Of a stretch of 64,000 bases of DNA, positions 36,885 to 49,100 are shown piece after piece (the stretch's first letter is position 1; the number at the start of each line of letters is the position of its first letter). The notes beneath the pieces were generated by a model, which had not been told where the DNA came from, ran no database searches, and saw nothing but the letters and a program-made list of their open reading frames with translations. Source of the stretch: Anaeramoeba flamelloides (taxonomy: Eukaryota > Metamonada > Anaeramoebidae); the NCBI GenBank assembly GCA_027625915.1, contig JANTQA010000057.1, positions 3,534,001 through 3,598,000 on the forward strand. The letters are read 5' to 3'. The position numbers and the translations under genes are program-made.

Positions 36885-37184
36885 TCACACTTCAAAAAGG
36901 AAAGGTGGTGTGATTTCAAAAGAATTCGAGTGCTTTTTTAAAAAATAAAATATAAAACAAAAAATGAAATGAAAAAAATGCAAAAAAATTGTAAAAAAAA
37001 ACGATTTTCCAAGTCTTTCATGATTTTCAAACAAAAATTTGAACAAAAAAAAAGACATGAAAATAAATCTAGTAAAGAAAGACTCGAGCTTAAATTTACT
37101 TGGACTCTTTTCACAAACAGATAGAGAATGATATTTTGGTTTCAAAGTTTCAATATCCTGGGTACCCAAAAAATATTTATTCAT
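36885..37184 (-). pseudogene. Possible relic or first exon of an unknown protein
   Basis: A 99-codon ATG frame begins MNKYFLGTQDIETLKPKYHS and looks protein-like for about 35 residues, then becomes Phe/Lys-rich filler. The segment DIETLKPKYHSL recurs on the minus strand at about 19040-19110 inside an exportin-6 intron, there surrounded by stops. That fits scattered relics of one coding exon. A real first exon with an unseen second exon is possible but I found no continuation. Confidence 0.3.
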
Positions 37185-37952
37185 AATGTTCTGACAATAA
37201 AAGTTTTAAAAAATAGTAAAATATCCTACTTGTTTAAAGAAACGATTGTGACAGTTATATCCTTAAAACCAAATTTAAACCTTGATCAAAAAGAATAAAT
37301 CTAAAATATTATGAAAATACTGTTAATTGCAAAATAAAAAGATCAAAATTTTCATTCAAGTTTCCAAAAAAATCACATATTAAGAATTAATATAAAACCT
37401 CAAAGTTTCCAATTCTAAAAAGACAAATTAATAATTTAAGCTGATTTTAATTGAATTAAAATTTGATATGAAACATTGATTTTTCAAATCTTTTTTTTGG
37501 AAAGCTGAATGAAAATTTTACTCCCTTTATTTTGCAACAAATAGTATATTTATAAGTATTATTATATTAATACCACGAATTCCGAAATACAATGAAAAAA
37601 AAAATCATATGAATAGAGTCTTTTCTTATGTAAGATTTGCATTTGATAAAAAGATCAAAAAAAAATACCAAAATCAAAAAATTAATTAAATTTTATTTTT
37701 AAAATTAAAAGGGTGTTCTCAGAAACATAAGGTTTCATTTTATCGAAAAAGAGAAGTGTAACAAAATAATAATAAAATAAAAAAAAAAAAAAATTCAGTG
37801 AGAAGAAGAGATTAAAAATTTTCACAAACAAAAAAAACAGCAAAAATAAAACCAGTTAATAAATTTGATAAAATAACGTTACTTTAATCAAAGAATTTGT
37901 GTATTGTTTTATTTTATTTTTTTTGGATTTATATCTTGACTACCATTCGATT
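37185..37952. other. Spacer downstream of the acetate transporter
   Basis: No gene. It contains family C copy 3 at about 37320-37550 and A-rich sequence up to the transporter stop codon at 37953. Confidence 0.6.
37320..37550. repeat. Family C short inverted-repeat element, copy 3
   Basis: The left end has TTAATTGCAAAATAAAAAGA then TCAAAATTTTCATTCAAG; the right end, inverted, has TTGTTGCAAAATAAAGGGAG then AAAATTTTCATTCAGC. About 230 bp and the best match to the copy at 5122-5345. Confidence 0.7.
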
Positions 37953-38367
37953 TTAGTGTTCGTTTTCGAGGATATTTTTTTTTTTAATTACAATGAAAGG
38001 TTTTCCTTTTGGAATTATTTCACCCCCGCCAATTTGATTTACAAGTTCTGCTAGACAGTAATAAAAACAAGTCAATGCAATAAATAAAAGACCAACACCA
38101 GCAGCTGTGGCGCCATAGAATCCAAGCAATTCAAAGAAAATGATTCCTAATGTGATTTGGATAAAGAGCATTGCAAAGAATAAGGCTTTGTTGAGGGTGA
38201 GCGCAGCAAGGGTTGGCGCAATATTGAAAATGAAATATCCGAAAATAGCCATGGCGGTGTGTTGTGCGCCACCTTCCATAGCTTCTTCGTCACCGTGTCG
38301 AAAGAGGTAATGTCCACAACCATTTGCGATCCAGAAAAAGCCATACATCTAATGAAAATGTGTTCCA

Positions 38368-38406
<39 letters not shown>

Positions 38407-39251
38407 TTAAGAAACGATTATTTTCAATATAGGAAATATTCATTGGTCAAATAGAGGAAGTTACAATAAAGTTAAAAAAAAAAACAGTTAATTCAGGATT
38501 GTTTTCAAATTAGAGTTACTCGTGATTAGAAAAAGAAAAGTTCACCAAAATAAAGGCTGAAAAAAAAATTTCGAAATTAAAAAAAATAGAGGCGCTTTTT
38601 GAGAAGAAATTTCTTGAATTTGAGTTGGAAAAGAGGTTTTTTTGAGTTAGACTTTGAAAATAAAAAGAGTGTAACTTTATCCAAAAGAAAAAAAAAAGGA
38701 GAAAAAAAATAGTTTAAACAAAAAAAAAAAAAAAAAAGGACAAACTGTAAAAACTGTTGCACCAAAAAGATTTTTTCTAAACGCATCAATAATTCCTGGA
38801 ATGACCTGCATAGCGCCGAGCAAAAAGATAATCCAAGGAATGGTAAGTGCTATTTTTTTTTTTTTTTTTTTTTTTTTTTGGAAGAGCAATTAAAGAATAA
38901 CCAGAAAAGATATGAAAAGAAAAGAAAAGAAAAGAAAATAAAGGAATTAAAAAACAATAAAAAAGTTAAACAATTAAAAAGAAAAAGATAAAATTAATAT
39001 TTACCATGTGAAACTGGTGTTATTCCCATGTCGTGAAAGGCTAACAGCAAACAGCCAATACCAAGAGCCATTACACCTGTTGCAGAAGGATCACAAAGGT
39101 TGATTGGCTTTTCGGTGATTGAGATATTTGTTAACTTTGGGAATCGGAGTTTTGTTGTTGGGATAACGATTTGTTGTGCATTGGCATCAATGTCTTGAGT
39201 GTCAGTTTCAATTTCTTGGTTTTCGTTGATTAAGTTTTGTGATTCTGTCAT
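37953..39251 (-). CDS. GPR1/FUN34/YaaH (AceTr) acetate/succinate transporter, three exons
   Basis: Exons 39005-39251, 38746-38849 and 37953-38348 give 248 residues ending TAA; introns are 155 and 397 nt. The family core starts with NLCDPSATGVMALGIG at about residues 51-66, in place of the NPAPLGL-type motif, and continues LLLAFHDMGITPVS. The spliced segment ALTIPWIIFLLGAMQVIPG then GATVFTMYGFFWIANG matches AceTr helices 2 and 3, with the exon 2/3 junction between Thr and Met. About six hydrophobic helices are present, as expected for this family. The N-terminal 45 residues are polar and acidic, so presumably cytosolic. Family members move acetate or succinate with protons; the substrate here is inferred. 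In an anaerobic protist acetate export would be a natural job, but that is speculation. Intron 1's acceptor (AATAG) directly follows about 27 A residues. Confidence 0.87.
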
Positions 39252-40604
39252 AACAAACTTGCTGGAGAAAGAACCAAATTTTTTAAAAAAAAAATAATAA
39301 AAAAATAGAAAAAAATGAAAAAAAAAAAGTCTTTTCTTTTACTTTTTGGAAAAAACAGAAAGATGAATTGTTGTTTCCAAAAAGAGTGTTTTTGTTTATA
39401 CTCAAGTTTTTGAAAAGTTTGTTAAAAATTTATAAAATTTTGAATTCAAAGGGATTTAATCCAAGAAAATAAGCAAGAATTGGTATATATCTATCATTTT
39501 TTTTTGATTTTTCTCAAACAGAAGGTTGCTACCAATAAACCCCATTTTTATTTTCTTAATTTTTTTTTGAATTTGGTTTATTTTGCAATAAAATCTTTGT
39601 GTAAAAGGGGCTTTCTCAGTACTAATAAACACAAGATTTGTTGAATAAAACATATGTTATTTTGAGAATAACAATCGCTACCAAATGGCTTAATTATGGA
39701 ATTACGTTCTAAAGGGATTGTCTGATTGATTACAAACCCACCTTTTTGATTTTGATCGAGGTTAACACGATCTTTGATCCACTAACTAAAATAAATTGTT
39801 TATTGATAATAGTGTGATAAATCGCAAAACAATGACACTTCATTTATATTTTTCTTTTCCACTAATGAAATTCCAAGTTATTGACTGTAATTTCTTTTTA
39901 TTGGAATGGTAGACCCATAAAAAACGATCAATATTTTCTATTATTTCCAACTGTTCATATCTTAAACACAAAATACAAACTTTGTTTGTATTTTTATTTA
40001 TTACATAGTAATATCTATTTAAATAGTTGGTAAATGTTCTAAATTTTGGAAACAGTTGAACTTGATAGATAAACGTAATTATTTTTGATTAATATTTATT
40101 TTTTGATTTTTTCTTATTCTAAAATAATCATATACCTTTTAGCTAGTAGAATTAAACAACTTTATATAATTTTAAATATAAATTTAATTTTTAAGAAGCT
40201 TTAAATTCTCCAAATTCCAATTAATTTTGTTGTTAATACTTTGATTAAATTAGATTCATTTTTAAAGATCGGGTATAAATAAAATTTTTAATTTATTTTT
40301 TAATTTAAATTTCTTTTTATTAATTAAAATTACCATATTTTCGAATTTGAATTCTATTTTATACATAGGAACTTATGTATATTTGATTATTTTGTATAGT
40401 TCAATAATACACTTGTTAATCTAAGACTTTAAATAATTTAACCTTGCTATTTTAGAATCATATTTTTCCAAGCCATATATAAATTGACTTAATATCAAAG
40501 ATTTAAAAAAAAAAAAACACTTGTTATAATTATCTGTTTTAAACCCTTTAAAGACTCAAAATCATGATATTTTTATTGTATTCAAGTTATATTGGTTTTT
40601 TTCG

Positions 40605-40815
40605 TTCTATGTTCTCTTCAATACTGACAAATTCAAATAAATATCTGAAAATTTTTATTTTATTTTTCACATTCGAAAATTTTACTACTCTTTCTTTGAA
40701 TATAGTATTTTATTAGTTTAATTTTATGAAACTTTTTAAAATTGATTTGACAATAGAAAGATTTTTTCTCATCAGATTTTTTCAAAATCTTGAGTTATAA
40801 ATATTTACAAAATGG
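40605..40815 (+). repeat. Family G dispersed repeat, copy 1
   Basis: Matches the stretch at 44690-44905 in the same orientation over about 200 bp with many substitutions. No inverted ends are evident; the element type is unknown. Confidence 0.45.
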
Positions 40816-41034
40816 AAATTGAATAAAAAATTTAATTTAATAAATTGGAATTTATCAGTATACATCTTGTACAACCTTGAAAACTTATATTTTTTTTTCT
40901 TCTTGGTCGTACTCAAATTATAAAAAACTAATTTTTTTTAAATCAAAAAAATCAAGTATGGTGTACATTGTTTGTTTATAAATTATTAATAAGAACTATC
41001 CATCTATAATTAAAGTGTAGTGTATTAGAAGGTA

Positions 41035-41850
41035 AATAGGTATTTGAAATATTCCCGAAAGTACTTGAAAATGGATAATATCCAAAAAAAAATTTAACCA
41101 CATAAAAACACTTTTTAGGTAACCACAAAGAAACCAAAATGACAATACACTCATTTTAAAGGTAAAATTACAATTTTTACTTTCAAACAAAATATATTTT
41201 TTGAATTTTCAACTTGAAGATCCCCTCAAAAGAGTTTTTTGTATCTTTTGAGAATATTGGAGTAATTTTTGTTACTTATTAGGGTAAGTGTATATGTTTG
41301 CAAGGGTTTTGGTATGGATTATGTTAGTTTTTACTATCGGTAGGGTATGTATGTTTTGGTTGAGCCAGTTTCTTTTGTGAAATGTGGAGTTAAATAAAGT
41401 TTGGCTTCGGTCACCTTTTGTAGTATATGCATGTATTGGTCCTTTATATATTACTCGGTTATTTTTAGGGACTGTATTTAAGATTACAAAATTATCAGTA
41501 ATGATTCCCTTTTAAAATATTTCTTTACAGGGACATTTTCTCTCATTTAGTTAATACCATTTCGAAATGATCAGAAATTTAGAGTCATCTAAGATACATA
41601 TTCCCTTTTACACAAAATAGTCTGAATACTATTCTCTTAAATTTAAATTTTTTGAATTTTGAGATTAAAAGTCAAATTTTTTTTTTTTTACAATAAAATT
41701 CCAAATTTGACTTTAAACTGAGTATATTGCCACTTGAGTTTCTTAGTAGTTGCCTAAAAAGTTTTTTTTTAGTAGTTAAAATACATTTTGGATATTTTCG
41801 ATTTTCATGTATTTTCAGGAATATTTGATATATTCAAAGTAAATAACAGT
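41035..41850. mobile_element. ~810-bp element with long terminal inverted repeats
   Basis: The left arm (from about 41041: ATTTGAAATATTCCCGAAAG, then ATAATATCCAAAA and CTTTTTAGGTAACCAC) is the inverse of the right arm (to about 41845: TCAAATATTCCTGAAAAT, AATATCCAAAATG, CTTTTTAGGCAACTAC when reverse-complemented). Similarity runs at least 100 bp, perhaps nearly 200. The centre, about 41270-41510, is richer in G and C than its surroundings, T/G-biased on the plus strand, and open for 79 codons on the minus strand. The element is a DNA transposon or a deletion derivative of one. Confidence 0.65.
41272..41511 (-). pseudogene. Open frame without start inside the 41-kb element
   Basis: Seventy-nine codons without a stop and without an ATG, including KNNRVIYKGPIHAYTTKGDR and LPIVKTNIIHTKTLANIYTY, ending TAA. 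Amino-acid composition (Thr, Asn, His, Pro, Trp) is unlike the Phe/Lys/Ile frames that arise by chance in this DNA. It could be a piece of the element's former transposase or captured host coding DNA. I do not recognise a family. Confidence 0.3.
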
Positions 41851-43112
41851 TGTTCTCCAAATTTCAAACGACCCCAAAAAAAAAAAATCGATTACAAATA
41901 TTATTGTACCATAAATTATCAGATTTTTCGCAAATGATCTCGATTAATTATAATAATTTAAACTTTTTTTTTTTACTTCTCGAACTTTAAAAACAGAAAC
42001 AGAAAATGAAAGTACCATAAAATCTAAAAATTAATTTTTCCAAGCTATAAAACCAAGTATTTTTTCAATTTTTTTAAATTTAAATATTTACTGAATAATC
42101 ATCAACCTAAAAACCTAAATACGGATTCTCTTTGGTTTCTTCTTAATTAAGATAGTTGTAATATCAAAATATTAGCAATATTTCAGAGTTGATTTTTCAA
42201 AAATAATCTATTGGGTTGATAATTTAATTTTTTGAAAAAATATTTTTTTTAACCACTTTATCAAAATGACGAGATAAAGTTAAGAATATTTATTTTACAA
42301 CCTTCAAGTATGAATATTAATTACTCAACCATTAAAATTATATCTAGAAATGAAGATTTTTTTACTCAAATTCTTGGATTTTTTTACATACAAAGATCAT
42401 TTTAATCGTTGAGATGATCAAATATTACTACATTATTTTTTTTACAGACATTTGAACCATGGTGCACTCATGTGATTATATCCAAATACAACATAGTTTT
42501 AATTTGAGTCCTTCTCTTTGGTAGATGCTATTCCTTAAATAATAAAAAACATTCATTTTGTTTCATATTGAAATAGTAAAAGGAAACTTTTGTTCATTTA
42601 ACTTTTGACTTAAATGGAATAAAAAACCTGTTCTACAGTTTATTTAATAAAAAATTAGGTTTGGAACATAGAAACAAATGTAAATTTCTAAAAACTCACT
42701 TATTCATTTCCAGAGTAAAAAAAAGTAAATTTCCAAAAAAGCCTTTGGAATTGATAAACAACAACCCTAACAGATGAAGAAAAAATCTTTATTTTACTTT
42801 GGTTTGAGAAAATATACAATAAAAACAAATTTAATAACACCCAGCAAAGAAACTGACTTTATTGAGATATCAATTCGTTTCAAAAATAATTATGAATATG
42901 AAATCATCAGTAAATATTTCATTTTTCGGGAATTGCTCAATATCTCAGAAAATCAAAAACAAATTGTGAAAACCCAAGTACTCATCTTTCATGTATAATC
43001 TTGTTCTGATTTAAAACAGATTATAAAATTAAATCATTTTTTTAAATTTCCATTTTTTCTTATTCTTATCTTTTTTTGAATTTACTCTTCTTGAAATACT
43101 TATAAAGACAAA

Positions 43113-46100
43113 ATGTCAAAAAAGAATGAAAAACTCGATCAATTTTATCACCAAGTTCTTTACACTTTAACAAACAGTAAGTGTTTGGTAATTAATATTT
43201 TTTTCTTTTTAATCTTTGTTTTTAATCCAATAAAAAAGAATGAAAACTTTTACATTTTGTCAAAACGATTTCCCCAAGAAAAAATTCTCAAAAATTCAAC
43301 CAAGATGTTCCTTTTATTAACAATTAAAAAAAAATTTCTCACTTTTTCTTTTTTTAAATTTTTTTCTCTTTTCTTTTGATCCTTTTGCCAATAAAAAAAA
43401 AAAAAAAACCAAAACCAAAATTTCAAAAACCCACAGATCCAAACAACCAACAAACTTTAAATTTTCTATCAAACCACATCACAAGTTTTTTAAACAACGA
43501 ATTCGAAGAAACCCAAGCAAGCTATTTCCTCGAGCATATCTTATATTCGATTTGTACAACAATTTGCGAAGAATATGAATTCAGAAAAGAGAATCTCCTC
43601 TTGGTGAATTGCATTTTAGAAAAATTACTTTTGTTTTGTATTAAGAGCATTTCAACAGAGACTCTAAAAGTATACCAAAGTATTAGTAAAATTTTAACTC
43701 TTTCAAGGCATGGCTTTTATGATTTTACACAGAGGCTACAGGAAAACTTAATAGTTGAGCTTAAAATTGATCTGAATACAGACAATTACCCCAAATTAAA
43801 AATCACTTCTGAAATGTTATTGGTTTATCCCTTATATTTTAGCAACCTTCGGCTTTTTATCAAAAATGAAGGCTTTGAATTACTGGCAAAACATTTTAGT
43901 TCCAATAATCATAAATTAGACCATCATGTAACCTACTTTTTGCTTGATCCTTTTCGAAAGTGTTCTCCATATTTAGAAGGTGAACACTTGACTCAAATCA
44001 TCAACAAAGTTCAGTTGTTCTTTGAAAGGATCTTAAAATTAAAAGATGATCAATTACGTTCTTTGCCGTCCTTTGATCTTGTTCGGGCTGTGTCAATGAT
44101 TGAAAGCTTGATTGATTTGGTAGACACAGAGGAATCGATCAAGGTCCGCGAAACCTTTTCCTTAAATTATGCTAGCAAATGCTTACATTCGCAATATATT
44201 GATCTTCGGTTAAACGGGATCAACGAATTACAAGAACGCTGCTCAGATGTTATCCGATATGAAGACACAATGATCAGATACCAACAAATCTCCCGATTGC
44301 AATATCCTAACCAAAGAAGAAATATACATTATACAACAGAAACATTAGCTCAATGGATCAAAGAAAATGAAATTATTGAAATTTTATTTGGTAACAGATC
44401 ACATCCTGAGTTAATTAAAAATAGTCTTCCCATTTTGAGAATTCTGGCTAGAAACGATTTAATTGAAAAGCAACACATCAACCTTATTTGGAGTGTTTCC
44501 GTAAGTTTTATTTTTTTCTTCTTTTGTATTTTTTGTTTTTGTAATTTTTTTGTATGAATTTTTAAATTGACTTTTTAATAAAACCAATTGTTGATCAAAA
44601 TTATGTTTGAAAGACGAAAACCCAAATTTCTGAATTCTCAAACATATTTTTGAAAATTAGAAAATATTTCAAATGAGAAAATACTTTAGAAAGCAATTTC
44701 AACACTACTGATAAACTCAAATAAATGCTTGAAAATTTTTTAATTCCTTTTTCGTTTTGTAAATTTTTTTACCTTAGCCTTGAATAAATCATTTTATTCA
44801 TTTGTATGTTCAGGAAAATTTGAAAAAATCGGTGTTCTTTAAATATTCTTTGTCAAGAACTGTTTTTTAAAAGTAGACTTCTAAAAATTTACAAAAATGG
44901 AAATGGAAATGGAAATAGAAATTGTTTTTAAACTTTTTTTGTAGTTATCAATATTGATAATTGCCGACTAAATGGAAAAAAAAATTCATTACATTTGTTA
45001 ATTTTTTCTTTTAAAAATGGGTTAACTAAAGAAGTAGGCTGTAGTTTGTTACTTTCTATTTATAAAAGAAAAATGAAAAACAAGTGAAAATAATTTTATA
45101 TTAATTATGCTAAAACTGGTAACATCTTTTAGTTGTTGTAAATGATTTTTAATAATGTTCTAATCCGAGATTTCTTCTACTACCATTCCGACCCTACCGT
45201 ATAAATTTATAAGATATATAAATATTGGTTTATTATTACTGTTAAATTCTAATTAATATATGAAAATTTTTTATTAAAGTTACAAAATATTTATAGAATT
45301 AATAGCTCAAAAAAGACCAAATATCTTTACAAAATTAATTAGAAATGATATTTCTAGAAATTTTATAACTACTTTTTTGGGTGAAAATAGTGACAAATTG
45401 TTGTTAAAAACCCTCTTGTAAGAGATCCATAATCTCAGTTAAATTTTCCCACTGAGAAGTTCTTTTATATAAAAAATGTGAAATTTTCAGAATTCCAACA
45501 ATTTTCACAATAATAACAATTTTCAAAATATTTTACACTTTTTTAGATCACACCAAAATTTTATTTTACAATTTCATAATTTCCATTTCAAATCCATAAA
45601 CACAAAAAAAATTCTCAAGATATTCTAAATATTGTTTTTAGTTACTGTTACAACTTTGAAATGCTTTCAAATTTGATCTTGTACTTGGAAATCCCTACAA
45701 TTCATTTTGTTTTTTAAAAAATTTACCCTTCAAAGATCTTTTGAAAATTTTTTTTTTTTTGGTTGTTTGTATTGATTTTAACTTTAAAATTAGTAAATTT
45801 TGTTACCAATTTCTTCGTAATGGAAATTCTTTTTGAGAAGTGAATGTAAAATAACACAATAACAACCCCCCCCCAGGATGGTAACGTAATCAGTAATTTG
45901 AATCTAACTTTAATAACTTGATAAAAAAATTTAATTTGGGCAATATTATTTTAACAGTATAAAAATTTAATTTGTAATATAAACTGTAAAATGATTATGG
46001 AAGGTTATGATAAACTATAAATTTTAAAATAGAAGAGAAAAATTTTTTATGTTTTGGAATTTTTTGGTTTTTAACATTGAAAAACAAATTGAGAACAAAC

Positions 46101-49100
46101 ATATACAAAAATGTGGATCTTCAATTTACAAAATTGCAAAAATCTCAGGTTTAAACAAGTTATAATCAATGATCTATAAAGAATTTGAAGTTTAAATGAT
46201 TTATTTTGTTTTGAAATTCCATTTTTTTCTTTTTTTATTACCAAAAAAAATTCACTCTAATGAATATTAGAAATTGATATTTTTATTATCTTATGATAAT
46301 GATAGAAATTGAATTTTCTATTTTTAAAAAAGAAAATTTTCAAACTGATATGTCTTATAAATTTTCATCGCAGGGTTGGAACGACTGTAAAAGTCAGCTA
46401 ATTTTAATCATGATCTTATTTTCTTTTCTATTTAATATTCATTGTATTTGATAAAAGTTTCAAAGATCAAAAATGTTCCAATAATTGAAATTATGTTGTT
46501 TATAAATTAACAATTTAATCAATTTTTTTTTTTTTGCAATATAACAAATAAATTATAAATACAAAGCCTTTTCATTTTAACAAATAAATTTTATTTAACT
46601 TTTCAATAATTATGGTGGTTTACATCCTATGAAAATGATTGATTATTATTCCAAAAAAAGAAAAAAAATAAAAAAAATAAATCCCAATGAAATAATTTTA
46701 AATTAAGATAGTTCAAAATTACTTTTTTATCATTAATAATCGTGAAATCTATGAATTTTCGCTTAAATATCATTTCAGAAATTTAATAATAAGAAAAGTG
46801 ACTTTGAGTTTTTAACTTTACTCAAATTCAAATTTTTGTTAAGATAATATATCGGTTTTACTCTATAATTTTAAATTCTGGTAAAGCAAACCACTTTTTT
46901 TTAAATTGCAATATAAAAAGAAGATTTATTAATTTTTTCTTTTTAATTCAATGAATTAGTGTCCACCAAGGAGAATTCTAAAATTAGAGTAAGTTACAAT
47001 TGAATGTAAATCGAATTAGTTATCAATGATATAAATGTCTCTAAAAATTCGATTAATAAAATAATACAAAAAGTTTATCACACTCATTAAAAAAATATTC
47101 CTTGTTTTAAAAAACCAACAATTTCAGAAAAAAAATCTACACTTAACAACAAATTAAAATTTTGAATTATCAATTTTGAGACTCAAAGTTGAAAAATATC
47201 TTTCTTAAATTTGTCGGGAATTATTGAATTAGTAACTTAAACATCTAGTATTTACAAAAAAAATTCAATAATTAACTTTGAGATTATCTTGACATATTAT
47301 TTCTGAAATATTGTAAATAGATTGATATTAAAATTAGCTTTATAAAAAAGGAAAAAAAAACTAATCAATCTTTAGTTTTTTATGTTAATAATTATTTTTA
47401 TAAAAACTTAAATTAAAAAAAAATCGAAAAAATGGTTACTTTTGAAAGTTATTAATTTAATTTTTTAAATACCAGGATACTATTTCATATGATTTCTATA
47501 TTGAGATTTAGAACAGTAATTAAAAAAAAAATATTTTTAAAAAGATTAATTTTTAATTGAGATCATTAGTAAAAAATCTGAGAATTTATTGTTCGATAAA
47601 AGTATATAAAAGATTTTTTATAGTCAAACAAACCATATAGTACTAAAATAATTAACACCTTCAATTGTAACAGAATTTAATTCTTGACAAATCCAGGGTG
47701 AGTCTAATCTCTTAAGAAAAAAAAAAAAAAAAAAAAAAAAAAATCAACAACCCTAGAGTGTATTTTACACTTCTCCAATAATAAATAAAAATAAAAAATT
47801 TTCGATAATTTTGAAAATATAATTCTAATTTAAAAATAATATAAATAACAAACAAAAAAAAAAAATAAATAAATAACAATAACAACAAAAATAACTATAA
47901 TAATCATAATAGACTCATCACACAACAATGACAGAATCGATTTATAATTTTTTAGCAACATTATGGGAATATTTAAGTGCCGAAATCTTAGAATATTGTT
48001 TTGAGGAAAAAATCGATAAAATAATTGAATGGAATAAACAAAGCAATAGTTTAATTTGTTCACTTACCTTGGCAACTTTAGCTAAAAAGAAGAACAAACA
48101 AATCAAGAAATTATTTTATAAAGTACTTGGGAAATTTTGGGAATTATTTGTCAATGAAGAAATTAAGCATGAAATTAAAATAGAATTATTAACCAATATG
48201 AAGGAAATGTTAAACAATAGATCATTTGATTATGGATCAAAAATATATATCATGAGGCATTTAATTGAGTCCTTGACCAAAAAAGAAAAAAAGGGATCCC
48301 TCTATATGATTAAATTAATGCAAAGTTTGTCCGAAACCTTTTTAACTGATGAAAAGGTATGTAACAGATACAATTTAAAAACAAGAAAGCAGTTTTTAGA
48401 AGATAGTATAAAGCCCGTGCCAAAATTTACTGATGAAAATGAAAAAGAGAAAGAGAATGAAAATAAATATGAACAAAAAAAAGAAAAAACCTTAGTAAGG
48501 CTATTAGTTGAAGAATTTGAACATTTTAAAAATAGGGTCTTGCAAGTTATTAAAGAAGAAAAATTAGATTTGGAAAATAAAAATAATGTCAAAGAAGAAG
48601 AAGAAATTGTAGATTGGGAAAAATATGAATTTGTTGATAACATGCCATTTGTTGATCAAATACAATTAAGATTGGATTGGCTATCTTCTTTGTTAAACAT
48701 ATCCGACAAGTTTTTTTTAACAGAAATTGATATCGAAGATCTCTGGGGATCGATGATTTATGATTTAGTGGTCAAACATGAAACAGAAATGTTTTTAAAA
48801 TTTGCAATTAGTTTCACTCCAAGCGAAATGGGGATTTTAACAATGTATAACAAGGCATGTGAATTGAATTGTAGAACTATGACAAGTTCTGAATTTAAAT
48901 TTTTTAAACACTTTTGTAATTACGTAAACCAAATCAACAAGTGTATTGAAATTGATTCTAATAATAAAGTTTCCATCACTAATACCAATTTATCCATTTT
49001 ATTGGGATTAAAGGAGCTTTGGAGAATCGTTTTATGTGTAGAGGATGAGGAATTAGCCGTCCAGGCAATTGAATATTTGTTAGAATTCCAAAACTATAGT

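Larger units (their letters stand above)
39252..43112. other. Intergenic between acetate transporter and deubiquitinase
   Basis: These two genes diverge, so promoters of both lie here, but I cannot define them. The main structure is an inverted-repeat element at about 41035-41850. A dispersed repeat at about 40605-40815 is similar to 44690-44905. ORFs at 39456-39653, 40996-41190 and 42774-42998 resemble nothing; the last starts 340 bp upstream of the deubiquitinase and could be a chance frame or an upstream ORF. Confidence 0.5.
44501..47912 (+). other. Deubiquitinase intron 2 (3.4 kb)
   Basis: The donor is GTAAGT after codon TCC and the acceptor AATAG at 47908-47912. It contains the family G dispersed repeat (44690-44905), a C9 homopolymer (45866-45874), a family F copy (about 46970-47420) and an A27 run (47717-47743). 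No exon is needed: the flanking peptide aligns across the junction with USP9X. Confidence 0.8.

Noticed and set aside
38577-38889. Two 70-codon minus-strand ORFs near the acetate transporter
   Set aside because: They are the transporter's exon 2 read with poly-A/T intron sequence; the spliced model explains the coding part.
42774-42998. 74-codon ORF upstream of the deubiquitinase
   Set aside because: It has an ATG but no resemblance to any family; frames this long arise by chance here. It is possible only as an upstream ORF.
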